Position numbers and translations under genes: made by a program. This document shows, one piece after another, positions 1-10,825 of a stretch of DNA of 64,000 nucleotides (position 1 is the stretch's first letter; each line of letters opens with the position of its first letter). Source of the stretch: Proales similis (taxonomy: Eukaryota > Rotifera > Eurotatoria > Ploima > Proalidae); NCBI GenBank assembly GCA_019059635.1, contig JAGVRJ010000013.1, positions 186,001 through 250,000 of the forward strand, in the 5' to 3' direction. The notes under the pieces were generated by a model, which was not told where the DNA came from, made no database searches, and saw only the letters and a list, made by a program, of their open reading frames with translations.

Positions 1-478
1 GCCCTGTTTTACAACCAACAGCAGCTCGCTGCCAAGCAGGAGTATTTAGGAAAAAAGGTGACACACAGAGACGACGAGCGGGCGAGTGCATTTGAAATTT
101 AATTTTAATCAAAAGCTCATGGGAGTGTGTCTGCACCCAAAATACGGCGGCTGGTTCGCAATGAGATGCGTATTCTTGTTCAAAGATCTCAGGACTCGCC
201 TGCAGCGTCCCAGCTTGCCTGATCCGTTGAACGGAGACCCGGTGCTTATCGAAAGCTTGCTGAAACGATTCAACGACAACTGGAGAGACTGGACTTATCG
301 CGACATGATCGAGCCCCAGGAGCGCTATTCAGAACTGCAAAAGCAATACTTCGCCACGGCGCCGCACAAGCGAAAGGAGCTAATCGCCGACTGGAAGCAG
401 AAAGGCCTCCTCAAGCCAGCTCAGAGCAGTCAACTTGACCAAAAGAATTATCTCATCAACAACTTTTTCATTGTCTAA
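1..478 (+). CDS. MMACHC: MMACHC (cyanocobalamin trafficking/decyanation protein), 3' part
   Basis: C-terminal part of the vitamin B12 processing enzyme, which removes the upper ligand of cobalamin in the cytosol; the 5' end lies outside the window. Exons are <1-57 and 116-478, joined in phase 0 across a 58-bp intron with donor GTGACA and acceptor TCAAAAG. The reading begins ALFYNQQQ, then GVCLHPKYGGWFAMR, followed by NWRDWTYRD and PQERYSE, which match the conserved core of animal MMACHC by eye. It lacks the long proline-rich tail of the human protein, stopping soon after the core at TAA 476-478. It is tail to tail with the POLE4-like gene, with 150 bp between the stops. Identification is from remembered family sequence. 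Confidence 0.88.
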
Positions 479-628
479 GAAATTGCAATTTATTCAATGC
501 CGCGACACAGGCGCGATTCATTCTGTTCATTCGGGCTTTCATTTTGCTTTTATTGCAATTATTCGTCCATTCTAGAAAAGGCTCGAGAGGGAGCTTTGTG
601 ACTTTTGACTTGAACGAGAGGAGTGCAG

Positions 629-1234
629 TTAGTCGAGAGCAGCGTCCAGGAAGCAGAGTGCGTCCACCGAGTTTATGGCCGAGTCTGAGGCAGACCGGCG
701 TGAGAATGTGAGAGACCGAGAGAGCAAGTCCAGACGGACACTTACCAATGTCTTTGCCTTGGACGGTCTTGCGCGACGCCTGGCTCGTGAACTTGTAGGC
801 CTCTTTGGCCAAGTATTCGATGAACATTTCCTTCGATTCGATCAAAGTTCAAGTCCAGAGTGAACGAGCGAGTTGTGAAGGGGTCTAACCGTTGCTTTGG
901 CCACGAGGAACACGCTCTCCTTGCTGGCCAGCTTCATGTCAGGGTCCATTTTCATGATTGTCTTTATTCGATTCAGCGCGAACTGAGACGATTTGACCGC
1001 CTCGCTCGCCTTGTTCTCCTGGTTGTCGCACTCTTGGACTGTGTCTTGGCGCACCGTCTCCTCAACGTAGACCGCTGTCTGACTCTCGCTTGCTGCCTCC
1101 AATGTGTTTATTGTGTCGGTTAGCACGTCCAGTTGCGTGCTCGTTGTCACCGTCTGGTGCACAATGTCCGTCGCCGTTGTGATTATGGCCGACGCATTAT
1201 TGGTAGCAGGCTGCGACAGATCGTCGTCGAACAT
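629..1234 (-). CDS. POLE4: POLE4-like histone-fold subunit (DNA polymerase epsilon / CHRAC type)
   Basis: Small histone-fold protein, 161 aa, of the DNA polymerase epsilon subunit 4 / DPB4 group, which pairs with POLE3 in the replicative polymerase. Exons from 5': 1234-890, 830-746, 684-629. The introns are 59 and 61 bp with donors GTTAGA and GTAAGT. An N-terminal region of about 80 residues rich in Thr, Ala and Glu precedes the fold, which starts at ALNRIKTIMKMDPD and runs through KESVFLVAKATEMFIEYL and RKTVQGKD to a short last exon ending FLDAALD. That ending matches the conserved FLEG-x-LD end of human POLE4. AATAAA on this strand at 494-489. CHRAC15 or NF-YC relatives are alternatives, but the last exon favours POLE4. 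Confidence 0.85.
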
Positions 1235-1449
1235 TTCGATTTCTTCAATATTTTGGGTCAGCGCGCAGTGAACCCGTTATAGAAAAAAGCGGCTCGTCAC
1301 AAATGTTTGTTTACATTTCACTTTGGTTTTTATTGGCTCTGATTGATTTTGGCAAATATGATTGAAAGCAGAAGGAAAAAAAAAAGCTCGAAACGAACAA
1401 GAGCAGAGAGAACAGACTAAAACAAGAGTTTGGAACCGGTTTAGAACGG

Positions 1450-2859
1450 TCACTGTTTTTCGTCATTGGCCGTTTCGGCGCAGTTTCGAAATAGCTTGCG
1501 GATGCGCTTGCGCCACTTTGAGCTCACAATCATGCAGGGCAGGAAGAGAATGAAAACAGGAATGAGAATGATGACGATTAGGAGAGTGCAAGCGAATAGG
1601 CCCACAACGCCCAGGCGATGCACGAACAAGGAGAGCTTAGAATGGCCGAGCTTGCCTTTGCACGGACCGGACCTGGTGAAGTGTTTGAGGAAAAAGTCGT
1701 CCTTTCAAATTTGTTTGTTAAACAGTTCTGAGACAGAGAGAGAGAGAGAGAGATTGGCCAACTTACGTCCAGCGACGTCAGACAGTAGAAGCAGAACGTG
1801 TGCTTGCACACTTTGCACCTGATCTGGGCACAGCCCTCGGCGCGTTCGATCGGAATCGAGCACTTGGGACAGCGCTTGATGTTGGGCAACTGCAGGTATT
1901 GCTCGTTGTCACAGTCGCACAAGTCGCTCATCATCTGCTGACTGCCGATGCTCAGCCGGTCGACGTTCAGCTCGTCGCCGACCACCACTTCGATCTCGTC
2001 GAGCGTCTTCACTTCTCGACTGCACAGAGAGCAGAATTCCAGTCCGCACTGAATTCAAATCGGTTGAGGTCTTGGGCGACAGCTAGACAGCTCGCTTGGC
2101 TTACCGTGTCGCACTTGACCTGGCTGCGCTTCCCGGCCGGCCTGGCTTCGAATCGGCACACGGCCTGGCAGCTCACGTTCGGGCAGTGGATTCGAGTCGG
2201 ATCGCGCAGAATTGCTTTTTGAACAAAATACAAACGTTGCAATAATCGACTTGGTTCGACTCGTTCGACTTACTCAGATTCTCCACCTGCTTCTTGTACT
2301 GTCGATAGAGTTGGGCCGGCTCGCCACCGTCCGGCTCCGGACTGATGATGTAGACGGAGGAAATGGTCGAGCAGGTTTCATCGCTAAGCGACTGATGCAG
2401 CTTCTCTTCTTGGCCGCTGTCGACTGAATTAAACGGCCGAGCCGAGAGCTGCGATAGAACAGTCTGCTCTACTTCTTGGTCGGTCAAATGGCCCTTGCCA
2501 GAACAGGACGAATCGGGACAGTAAATTGGAAGCACTTCACCGTTTAAAATGCACTGTCTAACGTAGGAGTATAAACACTGGCATTGCAGGAAAGTTGAGC
2601 GGCGTAGAGGAGAAGCACAAGTTGATTAAGCACTTACCTTTGTACAATATGTGCATTTGCACGCCGAAATAGTTGAAATTGGCTGCGAACTGGTGAAATT
2701 CTCGAGACATATTTTACAGTGCGAGCTCCTGACGCCCCTCAGCTTGCCGACTAGCAGCTGGTGCTCGTCGTCGCTGGACAGAGAGTGGCGGTCGAACTGT
2801 AGGCATTCGTCTGATGTGGCCAGCTCGTCTTGTGCGCTCGTCGACTCGTGGACGCTCAT
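1450..2859 (-). CDS. RNF144: RNF144-type RBR E3 ubiquitin ligase, membrane anchored
   Basis: RING-between-RING ubiquitin ligase, 389 aa. Exons from 5': 2859-2638, 2577-2274, 2214-2105, 2048-1767, 1701-1450; the four introns are 56-65 bp. RING1 begins CKICLENF (about residue 48); the IBR cysteines include HCPNVSCQAVC and CGLEFCSLC. RING2 contains CPKC and EGCAQIRC, where Cys285 corresponds to the catalytic cysteine of the RBR family, so the enzyme looks active. SLDDDFFLKHF and GPCKGKLGHS are typical of the RNF144A/B subfamily. A hydrophobic segment at about residues 338-365 followed by basic residues is the C-terminal membrane anchor. AATAAA on this strand at 1334-1329. The 3.8 kb empty block lies upstream of its start. 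Confidence 0.92.
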
Positions 2860-3570
2860 TTATCTCGAGATGAGGGCTCTTCTCACAAACGCCTCTCGGC
2901 CCACTCCGCTTTCATTCACGGTTCATACAAGGTCTAAATGCGACACTCTAAAATTAAATTCAACGATCGACAGAGAAAGAGCCATCAGACAGCGATCAGT
3001 GTGTGTGTGTGTGAGGCACAGATGAAGGAGTTGAATGGTTGTGTACGGCGACGGCGGTCATCTGCTCGGCGCCACACACACTCGTGCGCACACACTTTGC
3101 CCGACGACAGGAGCGTTGATGGATGAAGAATTAATGAATGATGGTCGAAATGGTGCTGTGGCGCCGCCGCCGTCATTTAGTGAGCGACAAGTGCACGATG
3201 AATCATCGCGATTGAAAGCTAAGAATATCCAAAACACGAAAATAAATTTGGAGAAATAAATAGAGGGCCAGAGAGCCTCTCGCATGCGAGTAAAGCAGCA
3301 GCCGCAGATCAAACACGAATAAAAGGCGAAGAAAGAGAAAATGACGAGCGACACAAAACTTGTCATCTGGCCAATCCACTTAAGGCCCGATTGAGATCAA
3401 ACGTCGACCTAGATCACGTTTTTGTTCAAGAGGAGACTACCACCACAGCTGCTTGCCTGACTGCTTGAACTCGCACTTGATACTCGTGAATGTTGAATTA
3501 TTTGAGCTCGACACGCTCTTGGCCGCGGTCGCCACACGCTTATCACATGTGAGCGACGAGCAAGAGACGA

Positions 3571-3656
3571 GTCAGAGAGAGAGAGAACGAGAGGAATAGA
3601 GAGAGAGAGGACAATAGAAAGAGAAGAAGACAGCGAGAGAGAGAGAGAGAGAGGTA
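3571..3656. repeat. GA-rich microsatellite
   Basis: Imperfect (GA)n tract, including an uninterrupted GAGAGAGAGAGAGAGAGAG run near 3635-3653. Confidence 0.9.
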
Positions 3657-4249
3657 GCAAAATTGTGTGGTCAACGTCGCGTGTCTGAGCCGGCAATTTT
3701 AGGACGACGGAAAGACGAAATGTTAATCAAATACGAGGCGCGCCGTGAAATCAAGTAATTTAAGTTAGATAGCTAAGCGATGTTGAATGCGATGTTTGCT
3801 TGCTCGCTTCACGGCGGCGGCAATGGCCAAATTTCGCCCGCATCAATTCTTAATTGGTGCTCTCCTCGGTACAAGCGGTCATTACTAACTAGATTAATGC
3901 TGCGTGATTTATATGCCTTGCCTATGAAATATCCATCCATGCAAATAAAACGCGTATCCTGGTATTTAGCGGCTCTATCACAAACAAGCCCGATATGTAG
4001 GTGCGCAAGCTTAGGGCCGATTAACCAGTTCCTAGCCATAAACGAGCGCCTTATGTATCGATTAAGATATCTCTCTCTCTCTCTCTCTGGCTCCCTTCAG
4101 ACTTGACTGACTCTTGGCCAGAGCACAAGCAATATCAAGCATCGCTGCTGCGAGTAGGCGAATATGAAAGAATCTCAACGCCAAGCCAGCTGGCCAGCTT
4201 ATCGACTCTGTGATTGATGCGCTCGAGTTGGGCTTCGAATCAGTCCGTC

Positions 4250-4301
4250 CCTCTCTCGCTCTTTCCCTTACTCTCTCTTTCCCTCTCTCTCTCTCTCTCT
4301 A
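4250..4301. repeat. CT-rich microsatellite
   Basis: Imperfect (CT)n tract in the gene-free block, the complement of the GA tracts seen elsewhere. Confidence 0.9.
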
Positions 4302-6674
4302 ATTGACTCGACTGATTCCAATGTTGACTGAATCGAATCCATCTGCGCTTTGCAGTATTTGCGAGCGAATATCGATTTTTCAGCGCAACTTATTTGCCAG
4401 CTGCCAATGCGCCTATTTTGTTTCAGAGGCACGCGAAATAGAGAAAACAAAAAAAAAAAGGAATTTGAAAAGTGTTCAAAGAAACAAGAAAGGCTCGCAA
4501 TCTCACGAATAATGAAAGCGCAATTTGTGAAATAATATTTAGAACGTCGCACGATCGCAATAGAGAAGCTGTTTTACTTTGACTGTTGCAGAAATTCGAA
4601 TCGGTGACCTAGCCAACATTGCATAAGTGACTGCAACAAACTGTAGCCCGCTCGCGTGGCTGCCTACTTTTGACTTTTTGCCAGCGCGAGAGAGGCCTCG
4701 CAACATTCTGTCGCTGTTAATTTATGAAAAGAAGCAAACTATCCGGCCTTACTTCTCGACTGCTAAGAACGGTATTTTCATAATAATTGCAGTGGCCTCG
4801 CCAAATAATAACCATTAATAACCACATTATTATTTATGTGTAAGATAATGAAATTATTGCGCAAGCGCGCCGACAAGCTCGCTACACATTCTGCCCACCA
4901 GAGAGATGAGCTCGCATGCAGAATTTGGCGCTGAGAGGGCCGCCGCAGAGCGAAAATAAATAAAAAAGAACTTATTGGCAAATGGCTGCTAACGGCCATT
5001 GCAACTCATCATCATCATCGTCATGGTACAAGCAAATCACTTTTGGCGCACTCTCATCATGATGGCGATTTATTTTTCCGCTCTCTCTTCCTGCTGCTGC
5101 TGCTGCTGCTCAAGTGCTAACCATCGATTAAGGCATGCAATTCACTTCAGAATGGTGCGATTGCTTGTCCGACAATTTGTGTCGACGGAATCAAGGCAGA
5201 AGAAATTTGCTCTTAATTGAGTTGATTTGCAGTGATAACCGACTCATGGTTGCAATCGACCAACTAATCATTTTTGCCCAGCAGCAGCGAGCAGGCCTTC
5301 TTAACTCAGAATTGAATTGGATACAGTGCGCTAACGATTGGGTTAATTTAATAAATGCCGATTACAAACGCAGTCGTCAGTCAAGCAGTTGGCTCACATG
5401 CTTGTACGAAATGCAAATAGCGATCGCCATATAAAATTAATGGGCGGGCGAGCGAGCACTCACCAGCAGGCCGTTCCATCAAATATTAATGAGCTTGCAT
5501 GCGGTTCTAAGCGACGTTGCCATGCGTTGCCTCATCGCATCTCTTATTTGCATGATCACCATCGCAAAGCCGCCGCGCATTCAACGAGCGGTGCGTGCGG
5601 GCCAACAAGCGGCATTTAACTCGCTGCTTCAAATCCGCATTCAATCAGGTGCGACCTTTCATCGGGTCCTAAAGTCAATGGCCTCTTGCTGAGCTCTAGC
5701 CCAGTTTCATAATCGAGTCACAGCACCCGACTCTCGATTGTCTCTCGTGCGTTCTTCAGCGTGGCCCTCTTCCCCCCCAAAAAAAAAGGATCTAAAGACG
5801 AACGAGACCGTAGATCACGCGAGCTTGTTCCATTGCCACTGTATTCGAGCCACAAAACGCACTAATTGAGTTACGGGGCGCGCACACAAACAACATTTAG
5901 TGTTCAAGTAGCCGGGCGGCGAAGGAATAAAAGAGAAAAAAGTAGAGCGTCGTGGCCAGTGTGCTTTGAGGTGTTATTTGTTCGGCGATAAGAAAAACAA
6001 ATAGGCGTCGTGCTCGCCATCCTACTCATCGAGTGGATGCTTGATTACTCACTCGATCGCCCTCCTCAACTCGCTCTGGCGACGCTTTTGCCATATTTTC
6101 TGTCTACTATATGTGCCCACTCCGAAGCAAATTTGATGGTCGAAAAATATTTTCACAACCTTCGTCGAACGCTACGGCGGCGGCGGCGGCCAGTTTTCAT
6201 CTTCATCGAGTCAGAGAAGCCATTTGTGAACGACGCTCGGCCACGCTCGCTCTCGGCTTGTTGGCGCTCTCTCTCTTGGAGGCTGTCTCGACCGCATATT
6301 TCTCGGCCCGAGTAAAAATATTCACTTGACTCGGCAGCAATCTTCATAAATCCGCGCCGAGAACTCTCGCACAAACTCTCGCCTTCTCAGTTTCTTGTGA
6401 CTTGTTCGGTCTCAAGTTTTGTTTTCGCTCCTCATCCTCTCTCTGTGTGGGTCTCCCCGTCCTCTTCGCATCTTCTTCTCCTGTTTCTCGTCCGCTCGTC
6501 TTACTTGTCTAAACACAATTTCCACACGAACGGTTGATGAGAATGAGCCGCCACCGCCGCGGTTCACAATCAACTGTGACTGCTGTAAAATCAAACTGTG
6601 CTTTACTTAAATTAGGCGATAATCAAAAAAACGAATTTTTTTCCTCTAAATTTGCCGATTAAAGATTGCAAGCG

Positions 6675-7980
6675 TCAGTCGATTCCAAGCATTTTGGCGG
6701 CGTTCTCGTACAAAAGCTTGTTCTATCGGAGATGAGGCGGAGAATCATTTTTGATTTGCGTTTGCGATATTGGCACATCGCCCACCTTAATTCGCTGGTC
6801 GATTGGCATCGACTCAATCAAGCTGCCAGGACACGACTCGCCGAGCGGAAACGGATAGTCCGAGCCGAGTATTATGCGATCCTTTGTTGGCCGCAGGCCG
6901 AGAGCATTGGAAATTTCGCAGCACGTGTCGCTTATCGTCCTACCTCGCCGACAACGTCGATTAGAAGCGCCAGGGCCTTTTCGTCGTGCACCAGCGAGTC
7001 GGTGTAAAATTTGCCCAAGAAATCCTTCGGCCCATCGACGCAGTCGGTTGCGCACAAGTCAGGCCGCACCTCGTAGCCTAGTCCCAAGTGACAGAGTGAT
7101 TGAATGCGAGTGGCTCGAATGCACTCACCGTGTTGAATTCGGCCGATTGTGAACGGAAATGCGCCGCCGCCGTGAGCGAAGCAGAACTTGAGCTTCGGAA
7201 ACTGCTTGAGAACGTTGCCCATTATGACGCTGCAGATGGCCGTGGCAGTGGCGGCCGGCATGCCCACCAGCCAAGGCAGCCAGTATTTGTCGGTTAGAGT
7301 CACATGCTCCATGTCCCTGCGAGGAAGCTGCTAAGATCTGTGTGTTTGTGTGCTCGGTTGTGGGCCGTGTGCACCTACCAGGGATGGACGAATATGGTGC
7401 AGTCGAGCTCTTCGGCGCGCTTTCAATCGGTTTAGGTTGGACTGGCAAGTCAAGTGAGGCCAATATTCACCTTCCAGATCGGATAGAAGCGTTTCTCGTG
7501 CAGATTCCACTGGTTTATGTGCGTGCTGATTTGCACTCCTTTGAATCCGAGCTCGAGACAGCAGCGAGTGAGCTCCTCGACCGCCAGCTGACTGTCTTGC
7601 ATCGGCAGCGAGCCGAAGCCGTAAAACTGCTTGCCGCTTGAGTGCGACGAGCGATGCTGCCTGATTTGCTGACAAATGTCGTCGTTGAGCAACTGGCACA
7701 GGTCGAGTGTGTGCTCTGGCTTGGCCCAGTAGTGGAACATGACCGGAACGGTGGAGAGCACTTGCACGTCGACTGCGGTGCGCGCCATGTCCGCGCATCG
7801 CTCGCCCAGGCACCAGCAGTTTTTGGTGACCCGTCGGAAAAACTCGCCGCTCTTGTACATGTTGGCCACGCCCGGCTCGTTCGGACACGCCCGTATGTCG
7901 ACCCAGCCCGGATAGCCGAAGCGCTCGTTCAAGTCAGGCAGACTGGCAGGCAGTAAATGGGTGTGTACGTCGATTTTCAT
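6675..7980 (-). CDS. ACMSD: ACMSD, aminocarboxymuconate-semialdehyde decarboxylase
   Basis: Zinc-dependent decarboxylase of the amidohydrolase fold that diverts 2-amino-3-carboxymuconate semialdehyde away from quinolinate/NAD synthesis in tryptophan (kynurenine) breakdown; cytosolic. It is 338 aa, against 336 in human. Exons from 5': 7980-7471, 7419-7379, 7316-7129, 7077-6944, 6881-6786, 6722-6675; introns 51-63 bp. The metal-binding HxH motif is at residues 6-8 (MKIDVHTHLLP). Further landmarks are LSTVPVMFHYWAKPEHTLDL, FAHGGGAFPF and the metal ligand in LGSDYPFPLGE (Asp299). A second in-frame ATG at 8007 would add nine residues, but MKID matches the family start. The second exon is only 41 nt. 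The gene is head to head with DNAJC3. Confidence 0.95.
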
Positions 7981-8858
7981 TTGAGATCGCTGGCTCCAAG
8001 CAGCCAAGGTCGCTCTTTGTTTTGGCTCCGATCTACGTCAAAATTAGACTAACCTCGTCTTTGCTCTACATACGAGAAGTAGCAAACTAGTTGCAGGAAT
8101 GACTGGCTCTTTTTCTCATCGCAATTCATCAACAACAGAGAGGCAAAGGTCTGCTCGAACCCGACCGAGTCGAGCAAATAGGCCGATTAGAAGGCAGAGC
8201 GCGCCTCTTTTTAGGTCGGGCTGCTAACCTGCACAACCACCGGCTGTTTCTCACAACGATAAACTACGCCTCGAACTTTTTTTTTTCGTTTGCTAAATTC
8301 TTCTCTGATTGCCCAACCGCTCCGATTTGCTGTCAAATGCACAATTGCACATGTTCACGCACACACAACTCACACGGAAGCGGATAAAAGCGACGATTGC
8401 CACGTTCGTCCGAGTCGCAGGTGTGTGGGCCAGGGCCCCTGGACTGCAGCAAATCTGAATGAACTGAAGAAGAGCAGCCGTGCAAATCGGCTGCGGCGTT
8501 TAGGCGCGGACAAAAGTGGCGACGCCTTCAGGGCTGCTGGAAACGTGAATAAATTGAAATAAATTGAGTTGGAGCAAACTGAATGCAAGTCGTTCTAGAT
8601 CTTTTTCGACCAATCAGTTCAAAACACGAAATATGCGCTCGCAACGCTGCAAGTGCTGCTGAGATAAAACTCGTTTCAGGGTTATTGAGAAGTGACGAAT
8701 CGGTGGATAAGCAGTCGGGTATTTGCAAATTTTGTCGAAGCCAAGCATTTCACTGAGCCGAAGTTTTTCTATTGGGTCACTAGTGTCCGTTTCTGTGTGT
8801 TGGTTGTGATCGTTGTCGTAGTCAATAACTCTCAGAGGCTCGATTTGTAAACAAAAAA
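7981..8858. other. Divergent intergenic region, ACMSD/DNAJC3
   Basis: Shared upstream region of two divergently transcribed genes. No coding signal seen. No clear TATA box. Confidence 0.5.
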
Positions 8859-10502
8859 ATGAGAATCAAGACACTGGCACTGGTCAGCTGCTGTTTAATG
8901 CAGCTCGACTGGCTGTTTGTGCTCGCCAATGAAGCAGAAGTGAACAAGCACTTGGAGCTGGGCACTCGTCTGTTGGCCACCGGACAGCTTGCCGACGCAC
9001 TGCAGCAGTTCCACACGGCCATCGACCTCGACCCGGCAAATTACATGTCTTACTTCCGTCGCGGCACAGTCTACCTTGGCATGGGCAAGTTCAAATCGGC
9101 GCTGAGCGATTTGAGTCGAGTTACGGAGCTCAAGCCGGACTTTAGCGCCGCCCGAATGCAGCAGGCCAACGTGCAAGTCAAACAGGGCGAGTTCAACGAG
9201 GCGATCAAGAACTACCGTCACATACTCGATCTGGACGTGTCGAACGTGGAGGCGCGCGAGCGACTCGACACCATCTACGACATTGTGAACGACATTGACA
9301 ACGCCAAGCGTCTGATGGACGGCCACAATCATCAGGCTGCGGCCGAGCTCTTCACCAAAGTGCTCGAGGCGTGTCCGTGGTCGCTCGAGATCCACCAGCT
9401 CAGATCTGAATGCTTCCTGAAGCTAGGCGACGTGAACAAGGCTATTCTGGACATAAACGCGCTGGCCAAGCTCATTCCGGACAACACGGACGCCTATTTC
9501 CGTCTGAGCGAGCTGCACTACGCTATTGGCGATGCCGAACAAGCGCTCAGGTAACGCCAAAAACGCCTTGCCAGCCTTTCAACAGTAATTCACACCACTC
9601 GGCTAAAGCAACATTCGCGAGTGTCTGCGGCTCGATCAGGACAACAAGAAATGCCTCGCTTTGTACAAGAGACTGCGCAAGCTGAGCAAGCTGCTCGAGC
9701 GCATGCTAAAAGCGCAGAACGAAAATCGACACGACGAGTGCATCGAGGCCGCTCAGCAAGTGATCGAACAGGACGCAAATGCGGCCAGCATCATCCTCAA
9801 GGGCCAGTCGGTGGTCTGCTCGTGCAGCTCCAAGGCCAAAAAGAGCAAAGAAGCCATCCAGTCGTGCACTACCTATCTCGACTCGAATCCGAACGATGCC
9901 GAAGCACTGATCCACAGAGCGAACGCCTACATTGACGACGAGCAGCTCGACAAAGGTTTGTCCATCACCGCCCAATCGCCGCACAAATCTCATCGCCATC
10001 ACTGCGTTCTCCAGCTCAAAGCGACGCCAAAAAAGCGCACGACATCGAGGCCAGCCAGAGAACAATGGAGCTTGTCGACCGCATCAACAAGCTGGTCAGA
10101 CAGAGCAAGAAGCGCGACTACTACAAAATACTGGACGTGAAGCGCTCGGCCAGCAAGAAGGCGATCATGAAAGCGTACAGGAAGCTGGCACAAAAGTGGC
10201 ATCCGGACAGATACGACGGCGACGAGAAGGAAAAGGCGCAGAAGATGTTCATCGACATCGCCGCCGCCAAGGAGGTGCTCACCGATCCAGGTAAGAGGAG
10301 TTGTACGCCACCCTTGAGCCGAAGCTAAATTGTTTGAACAGAAAAACGCGCCAAATTCGACAACGGCGAGGACCCGCTCGACCCCGAGGAGCAGTCCAAT
10401 CAGGGATTCAACCCGTTCCATCATCACCACGGCTTCAATCCGTTCGGCGGCGGCGGTGGTGGCGGCGGTGGCGGATTCCACTTCAAGTTCAAATTCAATT
10501 GA
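8859..10502 (+). CDS. DNAJC3: DNAJC3 / p58IPK ER co-chaperone
   Basis: ER-lumenal TPR co-chaperone that stimulates BiP ATPase; the mammalian protein also restrains the eIF2-alpha kinase PERK. It is 491 aa, against about 504 in human. Exons 8859-9550, 9609-9955, 10015-10290, 10342-10502; introns 51-59 bp. A signal peptide covers about residues 1-24 and TPR repeats follow to about residue 345 ([18 protein letters not shown], then [13 protein letters not shown]). The J domain starts at [12 protein letters not shown] (about residue 380) and carries the HPD motif at 409-411. The tail holds [10 protein letters not shown], a His4 run, a Gly10 run and ends FHFKFKFN, as in vertebrate DNAJC3; no KDEL is present. 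AATAAA at 10696-10701. Confidence 0.95.
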
Positions 10503-10825
10503 ACCAGTTCGCCCGCCCCTTCAACGTTATTTCAAAAGGGCAAAGAACACACGAATCTTTTGTTCGAGCACAGCTGAATAAACCATTGCACGCCATGGCA
10601 CCAATCGCAGTCTCCTTAAACAGCTTTGTTTCTCATTCGCGCTCATTTTCTCTTCTTCTTCTTCGGCTCTTTTACTTGAGAACTCGTTTTTGTTGAATAA
10701 AAAACAAAGAGATCGCAGCAGCCTCTCTGGCAGTCGATAAAGTGCAAAATTGAATTGTTAAAGCGGCTTTGATCGACTTTTTAGCTACAATCGCCCAGGT
10801 TTTATTCGCTACGAAAAGCAGAGTT
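10503..10825. other. Convergent 3' region, DNAJC3/SLC5
   Basis: Holds the 3' ends of two convergent genes: AATAAA for DNAJC3 at 10696-10701 and for the transporter on the minus strand at 10806-10801. Nothing else seen. Confidence 0.7.
10801..10806 (-). terminator. Polyadenylation signal of the SLC5 gene
   Basis: AATAAA on the minus strand, 20 nt past the stop codon, implying a very short 3' UTR. Confidence 0.7.

Larger units (their letters stand above)
2860..6674. other. 3.8 kb gene-free block
   Basis: No convincing coding exon, RNA gene or mobile element was seen. It is AT-richer than the genes around it, with many TAAT/ATTA motifs (for example around 4800-4840, where TAATAACCACA also holds a Runt-type AACCACA), an ATGCAAAT octamer at about 3940, and several GA/CT microsatellites (3571-3656, 4070-4088, 4250-4301). 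It sits upstream of the RNF144 gene and downstream of ACMSD, so any promoter or enhancers in it more likely serve RNF144. Confidence 0.6.

Noticed and set aside
4550-4620. TTCGAATC-containing stretch resembling a tRNA T-loop
   Set aside because: No matching acceptor stem, D-arm or anticodon arm could be drawn.
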